From assembly GCF_001590785.1 (NCBI RefSeq), contig NZ_LTAO01000003.1:43317-107316 (forward strand): a stretch of 64,000 nucleotides of DNA, read 5' to 3'. The position numbers and the translations under genes are program-made. Below the pieces are notes generated by a model. That model did not search any database. It had not been told where the DNA came from and saw only the letters and a list, made by a program, of their open reading frames with translations. Shown here one piece after another: positions 17,624-26,519 of this stretch. Within the stretch, counting starts at the first letter, position 1. The number at the start of each line of letters is the position of its first letter. This stretch comes from Alkalihalobacillus trypoxylicola. Lineage in GTDB: Bacteria; Bacillota; Bacilli; Bacillales; Bacillaceae_D.

Positions 17624-17668
17624 CTGTCGTAGTAATTAAATCTTATCATGATTACTACGACAGGTAAA
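17624..17668 (-). promoter_or_regulatory. PadR operator and promoter
   Basis: CTGTCGTAGTAAT (17624-17636) and ATTACTACGACAG (17651-17663) form a perfect 13-bp inverted repeat with a 14-base gap. On the minus strand a promoter TTTACC-17-TAAGAT (-35 at 17663-17668, -10 at 17640-17645) is wrapped by it: one arm fills the spacer and the other the start region. A related GACAGTCGTACTA lies at about 17609-17621. Confidence 0.75.
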
Positions 17669-17904
17669 GTACTTTCCAAAAAAAATAACATAACCTTCCA
17701 TAAGTTTGTCCTTTCAAAAAACACAATTAATCAAAAATTGTGCGATTACCAAATAATTGTTTAACAACATCAAGAAAGGGATATAGGTTAATATGTCTCT
17801 TCAACATATACAAAAACATCTTATTATGGTAAATTATAAACATAATCAATTATAAAATACCTTTTTGACCACTCTGAAAGGACATTCGTTTACACGCCGG
17901 AACA

Positions 17905-17921
17905 GTCCTCTGATAGAGGAC
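17905..17921 (+). other. leader hairpin upstream of kbl
   Basis: GTCCTCT-GAT-AGAGGAC is a perfect 7-bp stem with a 3-base loop, 51 bases before the kbl start, with no T tract after it. The rest of 17669-17972 is AT-rich with no gene seen. A glycine riboswitch was considered but its conserved core is absent. Confidence 0.4.
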
Positions 17922-17972
17922 ATAAGTATATTCATAGTAGATGTTAAATAGTAAAAAAGGAGCGGATTTCTT

Positions 17973-19163
17973 ATGACAAGTAATACATTACAACAATTTC
18001 TTATGACCAATTTAGATGATTTAAAAGAAAAAGGACTTTATAACACCATTGATACACTAGATGGCTCAAATGGAGCGAAAATTAAAATCAAAGGAAGAGA
18101 ATTAATTAACCTTTCTTCTAATAACTACTTGGGGCTTGCAACAGATGAACGCCTTAAGGATGCTGCCATAAAAGCTGTGGAAGATTACGGAGTTGGTGCT
18201 GGGGCTGTTAGAACTATTAATGGTACTCTCAAATTGCATGATGAATTAGAGGCTAAATTAGCAGATTTTAAACATACAGAAGCAGCTATTGCGTACCAAT
18301 CTGGATTTAATTGTAATATGGCTGCTATTTCAGCCGTTATGGATAAAAACGATGCCATCTTATCAGATGAATTAAATCACGCATCTATTATTGACGGATG
18401 TCGATTATCTAGAGCCAAAACCATTCGTTTTAATCACTCAGATATGGATGATTTACGTCAGAAAGCTAAGGAAGCAACTGAATCTGGTCTCTACAATAAG
18501 ATTATGGTGATTACAGATGGTGTATTCTCTATGGATGGTGATATTGCTAAGCTTCCAGAGATTGTTCAAATAGCCGAAGAATTTGATTTGATTACCTATG
18601 TTGATGATGCTCATGGGTCAGGTGTCCTTGGAAAAGGCGCGGGAACGGTCAAGCATTTTGGTTTATCAGAGAAAATTGATTTTCAAATTGGTACACTCTC
18701 AAAAGCGATTGGTGTTGTTGGAGGCTATGTAGCTGGTAAAAAACATCTTATTGATTGGTTAAAAGTGAGAAGTCGTCCTTTCCTTTTCTCTACATCCCTA
18801 ACCCCTGCTGATCTTGCTGCTACTATTACATCAATTGAAATTTTATCTAATAGTACTGATTTGCAAGAGAAATTATGGGAGAACAGTGAATACTTAAAAA
18901 ATGGCTTAAAGAAATTAGGTTTTAACATTGGTGAAAGTGAAACTCCAATTACTCCTTGTATTATTGGTGATGAAGTAACGACTCAACACTTTAGTAAAAG
19001 ACTTAATGACGAAGGTGTTTATGCAAAATCTATTGTCTTCCCTACTGTGCCTAAAGGAACAGGGCGCGTTCGCAATATGCCTACTGCTGCTCATACAAAG
19101 GAAATGCTTGATGATACGTTAGCCATTTATGAAAAAGTTGGGAAAGAAATGAATTTAATTTAA
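17973..19163 (+). CDS. kbl: glycine C-acetyltransferase (2-amino-3-ketobutyrate CoA ligase)
   Basis: PLP enzyme of the alpha-oxoamine synthase family that converts 2-amino-3-oxobutyrate and CoA into glycine and acetyl-CoA, the second step of threonine catabolism. It is 396 aa, the normal size. The PLP lysine is K244 in [15 protein letters not shown], with the cofactor Asp in YVDDAHGSG (about 211). NYLGL and [11 protein letters not shown] are substrate-binding blocks. AAAGGAG lies 10 bases before ATG 17973. The next gene, 38 bases on, encodes threonine dehydrogenase, so the two steps are transcribed together. Confidence 0.93.
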   Translation: MTSNTLQQFLMTNLDDLKEKGLYNTIDTLDGSNGAKIKIKGRELINLSSNNYLGLATDERLKDAAIKAVEDYGVGAGAVRTINGTLKLHDELEAKLADFKHTEAAIAYQSGFNCNMAAISAVMDKNDAILSDELNHASIIDGCRLSRAKTIRFNHSDMDDLRQKAKEATESGLYNKIMVITDGVFSMDGDIAKLPEIVQIAEEFDLITYVDDAHGSGVLGKGAGTVKHFGLSEKIDFQIGTLSKAIGVVGGYVAGKKHLIDWLKVRSRPFLFSTSLTPADLAATITSIEILSNSTDLQEKLWENSEYLKNGLKKLGFNIGESETPITPCIIGDEVTTQHFSKRLNDEGVYAKSIVFPTVPKGTGRVRNMPTAAHTKEMLDDTLAIYEKVGKEMNLI

Positions 19164-19201
19164 GAGTTGTTATCTTATTGCTTGATTTAGGAGGAGTTCA
19201 C

Positions 19202-20173
19202 ATGAAGAAAATCATAATAACTGGTGCTTTAGGACAGATTGGTTCTGAGTTAACCATGCAGTTAAGAAAACAATATGGAGTTAATCAAGTTATTGCTACA
19301 GATATTCAGAAAAGTAATAGTGATGTTGTCTATTCAGGCCCTTTTGAACAATTAGATGTGACGGACGATAAAGCTTTTTACGAAATTGCCCATAAATATG
19401 AAGTGGATACCGTTATCCATTTAGCCGCATTACTCTCTGCAACTGCAGAACAAAAGCCTCTTCTAGCATGGAATTTGAATATGGGTGGGTTAGTGAATGC
19501 ATTAGAAGTGGCTCGTGAGCTAAACCTACAATTTTTTACACCAAGCTCGATAGGAGCCTTTGGACCTTCTACCCCAAAGAACCAAACGCCACAAGATACG
19601 ATACAGCAACCGACTACGATGTACGGTGTAAATAAAGTATCTGGCGAATTATTATGCAATTACTATTTTCAAAAATTTGGAGTAGATACAAGAGGACTTC
19701 GTTTTCCGGGCTTAATTTCTTATGTTGCCCCTCCTGGAGGCGGTACTACTGACTATGCTGTTGAAATATATTATGATGCACTGAAAAAGGGGCATTATAC
19801 TTCATATATTAATAGAGGAACCTATATGGATATGATGTATATGCCTGATGCATTAAATAGCATTATTCAATTAATGGAAGCAGATCCTGCTAAGCTTAAG
19901 CATAGAAACTCATTTAATGTTAGTAGTATGAGTATTGCACCAGAGCATATTGAGACAGAAATTAAAAAGCATATTCCTCATTTTTCACTTGATTACAAAG
20001 TAGATCCTATTAGAGAGCAAATTGCTCAAAGCTGGCCTGATGCTATTGATTCAAGCTGCGCAATAGAAGAGTGGGGTTTTAAGGCAGATTACGATTTAAC
20101 GAAAATGACAGAAGATATGATATGGCAGCTAAGCCGCAAATTTCAAATGGAAACTGAAAAAGGCGCGATCTAA
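19202..20173 (+). CDS. tdh: L-threonine 3-dehydrogenase, SDR type
   Basis: NAD-dependent short-chain dehydrogenase/epimerase-fold enzyme that oxidises L-threonine to 2-amino-3-oxobutyrate, substrate of the upstream Kbl. [10 protein letters not shown] near the N-terminus is the Rossmann glycine motif and YGVNKVSGE holds the catalytic Tyr-x-x-x-Lys. [15 protein letters not shown] and [10 protein letters not shown] match SDR-type threonine dehydrogenases rather than the zinc MDR type. ATG 19202 was chosen because AGGAGGAG sits 7 bases upstream; an in-frame TTG at 19178 precedes it. A terminator overlaps the stop codon. Confidence 0.9.
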   Translation: MKKIIITGALGQIGSELTMQLRKQYGVNQVIATDIQKSNSDVVYSGPFEQLDVTDDKAFYEIAHKYEVDTVIHLAALLSATAEQKPLLAWNLNMGGLVNALEVARELNLQFFTPSSIGAFGPSTPKNQTPQDTIQQPTTMYGVNKVSGELLCNYYFQKFGVDTRGLRFPGLISYVAPPGGGTTDYAVEIYYDALKKGHYTSYINRGTYMDMMYMPDALNSIIQLMEADPAKLKHRNSFNVSSMSIAPEHIETEIKKHIPHFSLDYKVDPIREQIAQSWPDAIDSSCAIEEWGFKADYDLTKMTEDMIWQLSRKFQMETEKGAI

Positions 20174-20187
20174 ACCGCGCCTTTTTT
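20156..20187 (+). terminator. terminator of kbl-tdh
   Basis: GGCGCG (20162-20167) and CGCGCC (20176-20181) pair around the tdh stop codon and are followed by six T residues. A-rich sequence before the stem also pairs with the T tract. Confidence 0.88.
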
Positions 20188-20197
20188 GTTCACCCAA

Positions 20198-20338
20198 TTA
20201 ATCAGGATAATATTGTCCTTTTAACTTTTCCTTATAATTCTCTAATTTCTTTATTTTTTTGCCCGTTATCAATGAACCTATCACGACAAGAATTAGTAAC
20301 GTTTCATGCGCTTGACCTCTATTTCCTAAGCTCATCAT
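20198..20338 (-). CDS. 46-aa peptide with one membrane helix
   Basis: A short frame starting at two adjacent ATGs (20338 and 20335) preceded by GGGGAGGAAAC about 8 bases upstream on the minus strand, a strong ribosome site. The peptide has a polar N-terminus (MMSLGNRGQAHE), one hydrophobic helix (about 13-26: TLLILVVIGSLITG) and a basic tail (KKIKKLENYKEKLKGQYYPD). It is downstream of the Ppx/GppA-like gene on the same strand by 89 bases and convergent to tdh. I recognise no family. The ribosome site and the membrane-plus-basic-tail design support a real gene. Confidence 0.6.
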   Translation of the reverse strand: MMSLGNRGQAHETLLILVVIGSLITGKKIKKLENYKEKLKGQYYPD

Positions 20339-20427
20339 TTTAATCGTTTCCTCCCCTACTTCATATATGCCAACTGTAGCTCATTTATTTATGAAATACA
20401 ATCAGTAATGTTTTGTGAATCCAGTAA

Positions 20428-21381
20428 CTAATTAGATGAGCTTTTTGATAGATTGCTTAATACTTCATTGTTTAATAATTCCGTTAATTGTTGGGTGCTC
20501 TCTATCATTTCTTCATTTAATAGGCTAATGATTCCATCAGTGATATTAAAAGGTTCAAGACATACCTCTCCAATTGGTAGAGCCTCGATAACTGCAATGA
20601 TTGGGATTAGTCCCTCTTTAAAATATAGTCTTCTTTTCTTTGGAAGCTCTTTGATCATCGCAAGTTGTTCCTCATTACACATTAAGTAAAGATCCAGTTG
20701 CTTTTTCATTTCTTCCACTAACATAAATGGTGGTTTTTTATAAAAAAGTAGCTTTCTTAAATCATTAGTAATCTCTAAATCAATGATTAAATATTGAAAA
20801 AGTTCGTTGAAGTTCTTTTCTTTCGTTTCTCTTAAAATCGTGTCTTTAAACTGCTGAATCGCATCATTCGAATTCTCATTAATATCGGCTTCAAAAGAGT
20901 CGTTTTTATAATGAAGTGAAACTAGTTCAATATTTGCTTGCTCTTGGCAAAAAGCTAAATCAATATGGGCATTGTTTGATTGAAGAAAAATTCCATTATG
21001 AATAGGCACTCTGCTTTGCAAACCGATAAATCCAAGGTAGGCTTCTGTCTCACTTTTAAAATAGTTAACCTTCTGTTCAAAAGCTTCATTAATCATTCTC
21101 GTCAATAGAATCGTGTTTTTCAACACTTGAAGCTTACGAGTCATGAATACAAAAGTATACTCACATTGATAAGCTTCTCTTACTTTTTCAAATTGATTTA
21201 ATATCCAAGCTGTTTTTTGCATAGCTCTCTGGTTAAATTTACTATAATTTGCTAGATACTGTTCCAAATGAATTTGTACTTTTTTTCTAGCCACAATTAA
21301 ACATTGAGTGTTTCGGTATTTAATAATCGTACATTCTAAAGCATTTGAGGATATTTCTATTATGGCATAATATCTCATCAT
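20428..21381 (-). CDS. Ppx/GppA-like protein lacking phosphate-loop motifs
   Basis: A 317-aa protein whose layout follows the two actin-like halves of Ppx/GppA exopolyphosphatases. The N-terminal strand reads YAIIEISSNALECTIIKY where active enzymes have a D-x-G-S-N motif. A helix QRAMQKTAWILNQFEKVREAY and a segment KSETEAYLGFIGLQSRV resemble the family's S-G-x-E-E-A-x-x-x-Y-x-G-V block. The next strand, where D-x-G-G-G-S is expected, reads GIFLQSNNAHIDLAF. A C-terminal helix EGLIPIIAVIEALPIGEVCLEP matches the family end. It is probably a non-catalytic relative; role unknown. Assignment is by pattern only. Confidence 0.5.
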   Translation of the reverse strand: MMRYYAIIEISSNALECTIIKYRNTQCLIVARKKVQIHLEQYLANYSKFNQRAMQKTAWILNQFEKVREAYQCEYTFVFMTRKLQVLKNTILLTRMINEAFEQKVNYFKSETEAYLGFIGLQSRVPIHNGIFLQSNNAHIDLAFCQEQANIELVSLHYKNDSFEADINENSNDAIQQFKDTILRETKEKNFNELFQYLIIDLEITNDLRKLLFYKKPPFMLVEEMKKQLDLYLMCNEEQLAMIKELPKKRRLYFKEGLIPIIAVIEALPIGEVCLEPFNITDGIISLLNEEMIESTQQLTELLNNEVLSNLSKSSSN

Positions 21382-21539
21382 CTCTACTCCATATGATTTT
21401 TTCCTGCCATTCCTTTAAATCACTACCAATAATCGTTAAACTTCTCTACCTAATATTGTAGTGAAAGTTTATGAACCAAATATAAAAATTACTTTTGATT
21501 TATGTTAAAAACGTAAAGAAAAGGTAAATGGATCAATTT

Positions 21540-21810
21540 CATCATTCATATCTTATAATGAAAACTGAACGATTAGATTTTTGATTTCCACTTTAGGTAG
21601 ATGCTTTCCCAAGGGCTTGTCTTCAGCTAACTCCGACTACGCAAAGCTTCGTCAGAGTGGATCTTCACACTGCGCTCATCCTTTGGGAGTCACTACCTAC
21701 GTTGCAATCAATATGTGAATTAGCAAACATTGAAAATATTCAAAACATACTTTATAAGAAACGTTCGGTTTCATTCACTTATAGAGCAATTATGAAATTC
21801 ACTCAAATAG
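21540..21810 (-). repeat. repeat family A, copy 5
   Basis: Core 21596-21700, same orientation as copies 3 and 6. Outer arms intact; inner arms ACTCCGAC / GTCAGAGT. The left flank (CTTATAATGAAAACTGAACG) and right flank (CAATCAATATGTGAATTAGC, then CGGTTTCATTCACTTATAGA) are the best preserved of the set and help define an element of roughly 230 bp. A short plus-strand reading frame at 21657-21851 is produced by the repeat. Confidence 0.85.
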
Positions 21811-21867
21811 ATAAACTTACCCTAAATATGTTGTTGAATTACTTAGGGTAGCTACCGTTTCTTCGAT

Positions 21868-21990
21868 AAGCTTTTCCTTTTGAACCTTTCTCTGATCCAG
21901 CTTCCTTTTCGTCCAATAGAGCTCTTGCTTTTGACCTTTCCTCGATTTCAGCGCTGCTTTCCGTCCAAAAGTACCCTTTTCTATCATCAA
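21868..21990 (-). repeat. two dispersed copies of the 52-bp unit
   Basis: Unit 1 (21868-21918, 51 bp) begins AAGCTTTTCCTTTTGAACC and ends TTCGTCCAATA; unit 2 (21919-21970, 52 bp) begins GAGCTCTTGCTTTTGACC; a partial third follows. They align with the ten-unit array at 63389-63895 in length and in the GAGCTCTT-CCTTTTGACC block. A minus-strand frame across this segment (21839-22033) is a repeat by-product. Confidence 0.7.
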
Positions 21991-22003
21991 ACTCTCCGTT
22001 AAT

Positions 22004-22041
22004 GCAAAAAAACATTTGAGAATAGTTTCTCAAATGTTTTT
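22004..22041 (-). terminator. terminator of selO
   Basis: AAAAACATTTGAGAA and TTCTCAAATGTTTTT form a perfect 15-bp stem with a 4-base loop. On the minus strand it is followed by a T tract and lies 14 bases past the selO stop. Confidence 0.9.
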
Positions 22042-22054
22042 GAATAGTAGCCTT

Positions 22055-23527
22055 TTAGGTCCCACAAAAGGTTTTATAAGGAGTAGCGGATTTATTAGGT
22101 GGTGCTGTATATTTTTCTTCATAGAAATTATGTTCAAAAGGGTTTGTTACGACCTTTAATAGTTCATTCCATTTTTGATAATTCTCCTGCTCTACCGCTT
22201 CCTCTAACGCTTCTTCAACTAAATGATTTCTTGGAATAGCCGCTGGATTATTTTCTTTCATTAATGAAATAGATTCTTCCTTAGATTGGCTTTGCTGTTT
22301 TAATAAGTGTTCCCACTGTTTTTTCCATTGCTTAAATTCATCGAATTGATACACCTCTGAATCATTGCACTTTTCAAATGTTAAATCTATAAAGGTATTA
22401 GTAAAATCTAAATCGTTTTTCTCCATTAGTTTGAGGAGAGCTTCGCTTAATTCCATTTCATCGCTGTTACTTTGGAAAAGACCGAGCTTTTTACTCATAC
22501 CACTGTACCAGAAGGAATCATAATAGGTTTGAAATTGCCCAATGGCTCCTTCTGCCGTTTTCAACGCTTCATCCTGATTTTCGTTCAATAAAGGTAAGAT
22601 AGATTCAGCTAGCCTTGCTAAATTCCAAGCTGCCATATAAGGCTGATTACCGTAAGCATAACGGCCTTGATGATCGATAGAGCTAAAAACCGTTGCTTGA
22701 TTATATTCATTCATAAAAGCACAAGGTCCATAATCTATCGTTTCTCCACTTATTGTCATATTATCGGTATTCATCACTCCATGAACGAAGCCTACTAATT
22801 GCCATTTTGCGATTAAAGAAGCCTGTTGTTTCATAACCGTTTGCAATAAACCTAAATAACGATTTTCATGTTCGATAAGAGAAGTAAAATGTCTAGTTAT
22901 CGTATAGTCTGCCAGTGCTCTCAAGTCATCTATAGAACCATACTGTCTAGCATATTGAAAGGTTCCTACACGAATATGACTGGAAGCCACCCTTGTTAAG
23001 GTCGCACCTGGCAATACAGTTTCTCTATACACCGGGTTTCCAGTACTAGTCACTGCTAAGCTTCTGGTCGTTGGAATTCCTAATGCAAACATGGCTTCAC
23101 TTATTAAATATTCTCTTAACATTGGAGCTAAAGCAGCTCGGCCATCTCCTCCACGGGAAAAATGGGTAGGACCCGAACCCTTTAAATGAATATCATATCG
23201 TTCCTTCTGAGGAGAAATTTGTTCTCCAATTAAGAGGGCTCTTCCATCACCTAACATCGTAAAATGTCCAAATTGATGCCCTGCATATGCTAGTGAAATG
23301 GACATCCCCCCATTTGGAGTTTTAGAGCCTGATAACACTTGGGCACCAGACTCTGTATGAAAGGCTTCTGAATTTAGGCCTAATTGCTCACCAAGCTGTT
23401 TATTAAAGACAACAATTTTTGGATCTGACGTATTATCCAGTTGCTCTATTTTATAAAAAATTTCAGGAAGTGTATGATAGCTTTTCTCCAAGTTCCACCC
23501 GAAATCATTGTCAAACGATTGACTCAT
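22055..23527 (-). CDS. SelO/YdiU-type protein adenylyltransferase
   Basis: Pseudokinase-fold enzyme that transfers AMP to Ser, Thr or Tyr of target proteins, as shown for bacterial SelO. The family blocks are clear: GGMSISLAYAGHQFGHFTMLGDGRALLIGEQ, LKGSGPTHFSRGGDGRAALAPMLREYL (nucleotide and catalytic region), GFVHGVMNTDNMTISGETIDYGP (metal-binding N-D pair) and a C-terminus ending YKTFCGT. Length of 490 aa is normal. CAAAGGAGG precedes ATG 23527. It is a single gene with its own terminator. In other bacteria SelO responds to redox stress; no regulatory site was seen here. Confidence 0.9.
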   Translation of the reverse strand: MSQSFDNDFGWNLEKSYHTLPEIFYKIEQLDNTSDPKIVVFNKQLGEQLGLNSEAFHTESGAQVLSGSKTPNGGMSISLAYAGHQFGHFTMLGDGRALLIGEQISPQKERYDIHLKGSGPTHFSRGGDGRAALAPMLREYLISEAMFALGIPTTRSLAVTSTGNPVYRETVLPGATLTRVASSHIRVGTFQYARQYGSIDDLRALADYTITRHFTSLIEHENRYLGLLQTVMKQQASLIAKWQLVGFVHGVMNTDNMTISGETIDYGPCAFMNEYNQATVFSSIDHQGRYAYGNQPYMAAWNLARLAESILPLLNENQDEALKTAEGAIGQFQTYYDSFWYSGMSKKLGLFQSNSDEMELSEALLKLMEKNDLDFTNTFIDLTFEKCNDSEVYQFDEFKQWKKQWEHLLKQQSQSKEESISLMKENNPAAIPRNHLVEEALEEAVEQENYQKWNELLKVVTNPFEHNFYEEKYTAPPNKSATPYKTFCGT

Positions 23528-23623
23528 ATTTCATCCTCCTTTGTTTGAAATCATCTCAATATATTTAACTTAGGAGCTTACAATATCTTTACTGTTGATT
23601 ATATCGTTATTATGGCAAAAGTA

Positions 23624-23656
23624 AAAAACATCTATTCGAAACGAATGAATGTTTTT
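23624..23656 (-). terminator. terminator of the 154-aa gene
   Basis: AAAAACATCTATTCG and CGAATGAATGTTTTT pair around AAA with a 2-base internal mismatch, followed by T residues on the minus strand, 39 bases past the stop at 23695. Confidence 0.75.
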
Positions 23657-23694
23657 AAAGGTACCTCTCTTTGAGAGCGCTTTCTAAAATAAAA

Positions 23695-24159
23695 TCAATC
23701 ACAAGCCTCTATTCGGTGAATATACTTTTTTTTGTTTTTGATGTTATCATTTAATTCGTTAATAAATTGTTTTAAAATCTTATAATCTTGATTCAGTAAA
23801 ATAGGATCTTTTATCACTAATTGCTCTATCCCTTTATGAAGATAAACCGTAATAAAAGCTTGTGATAGGCTCTTTTTTTGATTCTCATCATGCTGCAATT
23901 CTACTCTTCTTACTGCACTTCTCTCCACATCCATATAACCTTCAACCCTACCTTGAAAATGCCTTTCTATTCGTAAACGCTCTTTATCATAGGTTAAATA
24001 ATGAGTCCATTTGTCCGATTCATAAAAAATATAAATATGCTCATAGAAGAAGCTTTTTTCTTCATTGCTAGTAATAGATGTATGGAGATTGCGTTCATTC
24101 CAAAAGACGAAGCTGACAGTAGCAATCACAATCAATACGATAAGCATGATCCAACCCAC
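23695..24159 (-). CDS. membrane-anchored protein of unknown function, 154 aa
   Basis: Starts at GTG 24159 with GAGGGGGAG 7 bases upstream. The first about 20 residues (MGWIMLIVLIVIATVSFVFW) form one membrane anchor; the rest is a soluble domain rich in charged residues, with beta-like segments HYLTYDKERLRIERHF, VERSAVRRVELQ and AFITVYLHKGIEQLVI, then a basic helical tail. The arrangement suggests a pleckstrin-like beta fold (DUF-type) facing the cytoplasm or outside, but no family was recognised. It stands alone between selO and the beta-galactosidase gene. Confidence 0.55.
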   Translation of the reverse strand: MGWIMLIVLIVIATVSFVFWNERNLHTSITSNEEKSFFYEHIYIFYESDKWTHYLTYDKERLRIERHFQGRVEGYMDVERSAVRRVELQHDENQKKSLSQAFITVYLHKGIEQLVIKDPILLNQDYKILKQFINELNDNIKNKKKYIHRIEACD

Positions 24160-24446
24160 TTGATAACTCCCCCTCGATTATCGATTATATTGTCTATTCG
24201 ACACTTTTTAGCGTAATCCTCCATTTTATCAATGACAAAGGTCACACTTTGATAATAGGCCATTTCTCGTCTATCTACTAGAGTAAGAGGAGATAGTCTC
24301 TCTTTCATTCTTAAATCTATTACCTTTGAGAGGAGAAAAATAATGGAGCCTTTATATCAAAAGTGACTGAATAAAAAACTTCCTTCTTCTATTAGAAAAA
24401 AATAGGTTAGCGCCATAAAAAGGGGCATCTATCAAAATACCAAACG
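24160..24446. other. intergenic stretch without a gene
   Basis: About 290 bases of AT-rich sequence. Short stretches such as GAGGAGAAAAATAATG resemble a ribosome site plus start, but the frame after it closes within a few codons. No repeat family member or convincing promoter was identified. Confidence 0.5.
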
Positions 24447-24486
24447 AAAACAGGCGACTTTCTTATGAAATAGTCACCTGTTTTTT
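24447..24486 (-). terminator. terminator of the beta-galactosidase gene
   Basis: AAACAGGTGACT and AGTCGCCTGTTT on the minus strand pair with one wobble around a 16-base loop, followed by TTCGTTTGG. On the plus strand the right side is followed by six T residues, so it may work in both directions. Confidence 0.75.
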
Positions 24487-24509
24487 GTGAAGTTTTGTCC
24501 CTATATTCT

Positions 24510-26519
24510 TTAATTTCCCTTTAAAATATACACATCGAATTTTTTTAATGTTGTTGATGCCGAGGCGACTTCTCCCGTTAAAATATCGGTTTTACCTACG
24601 AATTCCTCTGGCATAGCCTTTTCATCATCATGCTGATTAATGACAAAGTAATAGGCATGCTCTTGATTTTCTCTCTTTGTAATTTCTAATCCATCACTTT
24701 TTGCCACCAAGGCATTTATTTTTGCACCTTCTACTACTTGTTGTAGTATTTCGCTAATGCCAGACTTTTCAAGCTGAGTTCCTACATACCAAAACTTCCC
24801 TTTGCCAAAATCATTTTTAGTGACAGAAGGACTATTAGCGTAGAAATCTTCCTCATAGTAAGCTACCGCTTCTGCACCTTCTAAATGAATAATATCACAG
24901 AGTAAATTGCAAGAATGTTTACTCCCATTTGTAAATGCCACCTGATTTGATTGCTCAGGAGCTAGTGCATCAATTTCCTCTACCCATACTCCTGCCATTT
25001 CTCTTAATGGACCAGGATATCCACCTAAATAAACATTATCCGATTCATTAACAATCCCGCTCATGAAGGTTGTGACGAAATGTCCTCCATTCTTAACAAA
25101 ATCAGTTAAACGGTTGGCTAGTCCGTCTTTAAGCATATATAAAACAGGAGCAACGACTAAATCATAATCCGAGAAATCACTATCAACTGAAATCATATCT
25201 ACCGGAATATTGCGGTCGTAAAAGAATTCATAGTATTGGTGAATTTGATCAACATATTTTAAATCTTTATTTGGACCACTTGTATATTCTAAAGCCCAAT
25301 AATTATCCCAATCAAAAATGATGCCTACTTTACTATTAAAGCGCGTTCCAATTACTTCGCTTAATGTTTCTAATTCTTTACCTAATTGTGCAACCTCACG
25401 AAAAACTCGAGTTTCTTCATGACCGACGTGTTCAATAACAGCTCCATGAAATTTTTCACAGGCGCCAACTGAACGTCGTAATTGGAAATATTGAATCGTA
25501 TCGGCTCCATGCGCAATTGTTTGATAGCTTTGTGCTCTCATTTTTCCTGGACGCTTTAACGAATTGTAAGGTTGCCAATTTTGCTGACTTGGCGTTTGTT
25601 CCATCAGCATAAATGGCTGTCCATCCTTTAACCCTCTCATTAAATCATGAGTCATCGCTGTCAAGCTTAGAGGCGTATTGTAGCTAGGATAATTATCCCA
25701 AGAAACAATATCTAACTCTTTAGCCCATTTAAAGTAATCTAGTATCTTATAAGTACCCATTAAATTAGTAGTAATCGGTGTATTTGGATCAAACGAGCGG
25801 ATCGCATTCTTTTCCATTTTATAATTTTCTAGCATACTATCCGAATTAAAACGGCGGTAATCAATCGATATACCTGCAAATGCCGTTTTATCTCGACCAA
25901 TGCCCTCACTTAGTGCATTAGGTAGGACAATCTCATCCCACTCATAAATCGTATGACCCCAAAACTCCAAATTCCAAGCTTTGTTTAGATTTTCAATCGT
26001 TTTATAACGGTTTTGAACCCAGATACGGAATGCCTTCTCACAGTTTTCACAGAAGCATTCGCCACCATATTCATTGTTTATATGCCAGCATGTAACATGA
26101 GGATGGTCTCCATATCTTTCCGCTAATTTCTCTGCCATTCTTCTTGCATATTTTTGATAAACTAAACTGTTCGGGCAAGCATTGTGTCTTTGACCAAACT
26201 TATGATGACGACCTTCATAATCAGTTCTCGCTACCTCAGGGTATTTTTTTACCATCCATGCAGGTAGGGAAGCCGTAGACGTGGCTAAAACAATATCATA
26301 CTTTTCTTCACTTAGCATTTCTATGATTTGATCTAATTCATCAAAATAATATTCATCCTCTGATGGTTGAATTTTTGCCCAAGAGAAAACATTAATAGTA
26401 GCTGAATTGATTGAAGCCTTCTTAAAAATTCTCATATCCTCTGACCAGATATCCTTTGGCCATTGATTTGGATTATAATCTCCTCCATAAAGCATTCTAT
26501 TAAAAAGTTGCTTACTCAT
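24510..26519 (-). CDS. GH42 beta-galactosidase
   Basis: Intracellular glycoside hydrolase of family 42 that removes terminal beta-galactosyl residues from oligosaccharides. The acid/base is E150 in CWHINNEYGG and the nucleophile E307 in LMEQTPSQQNW. C115 and the cluster C155/C157/C160 form the zinc site typical of many GH42 enzymes. A (beta/alpha)8 domain (1-390), a trimerisation domain (about 395-600) and a small beta domain follow. At 669 aa it is full length and has no signal peptide. GGAGG precedes ATG 26519. It is divergent from an AraC regulator, which likely controls it. Confidence 0.92.
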   Translation of the reverse strand: MSKQLFNRMLYGGDYNPNQWPKDIWSEDMRIFKKASINSATINVFSWAKIQPSEDEYYFDELDQIIEMLSEEKYDIVLATSTASLPAWMVKKYPEVARTDYEGRHHKFGQRHNACPNSLVYQKYARRMAEKLAERYGDHPHVTCWHINNEYGGECFCENCEKAFRIWVQNRYKTIENLNKAWNLEFWGHTIYEWDEIVLPNALSEGIGRDKTAFAGISIDYRRFNSDSMLENYKMEKNAIRSFDPNTPITTNLMGTYKILDYFKWAKELDIVSWDNYPSYNTPLSLTAMTHDLMRGLKDGQPFMLMEQTPSQQNWQPYNSLKRPGKMRAQSYQTIAHGADTIQYFQLRRSVGACEKFHGAVIEHVGHEETRVFREVAQLGKELETLSEVIGTRFNSKVGIIFDWDNYWALEYTSGPNKDLKYVDQIHQYYEFFYDRNIPVDMISVDSDFSDYDLVVAPVLYMLKDGLANRLTDFVKNGGHFVTTFMSGIVNESDNVYLGGYPGPLREMAGVWVEEIDALAPEQSNQVAFTNGSKHSCNLLCDIIHLEGAEAVAYYEEDFYANSPSVTKNDFGKGKFWYVGTQLEKSGISEILQQVVEGAKINALVAKSDGLEITKRENQEHAYYFVINQHDDEKAMPEEFVGKTDILTGEVASASTTLKKFDVYILKGN

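Noticed and set aside
17840..17935. Glycine riboswitch upstream of kbl
   Set aside because: ACACGCCGG and CTCTGA fragments recall parts of the glycine aptamer, but the paired GGAGAG, the CGCCGAAGG core and the correct spacing are absent.
21839..22033. 64-codon minus-strand frame beside selO
   Set aside because: It spans two dispersed 52-bp units and part of the selO terminator; no ribosome site at its start.
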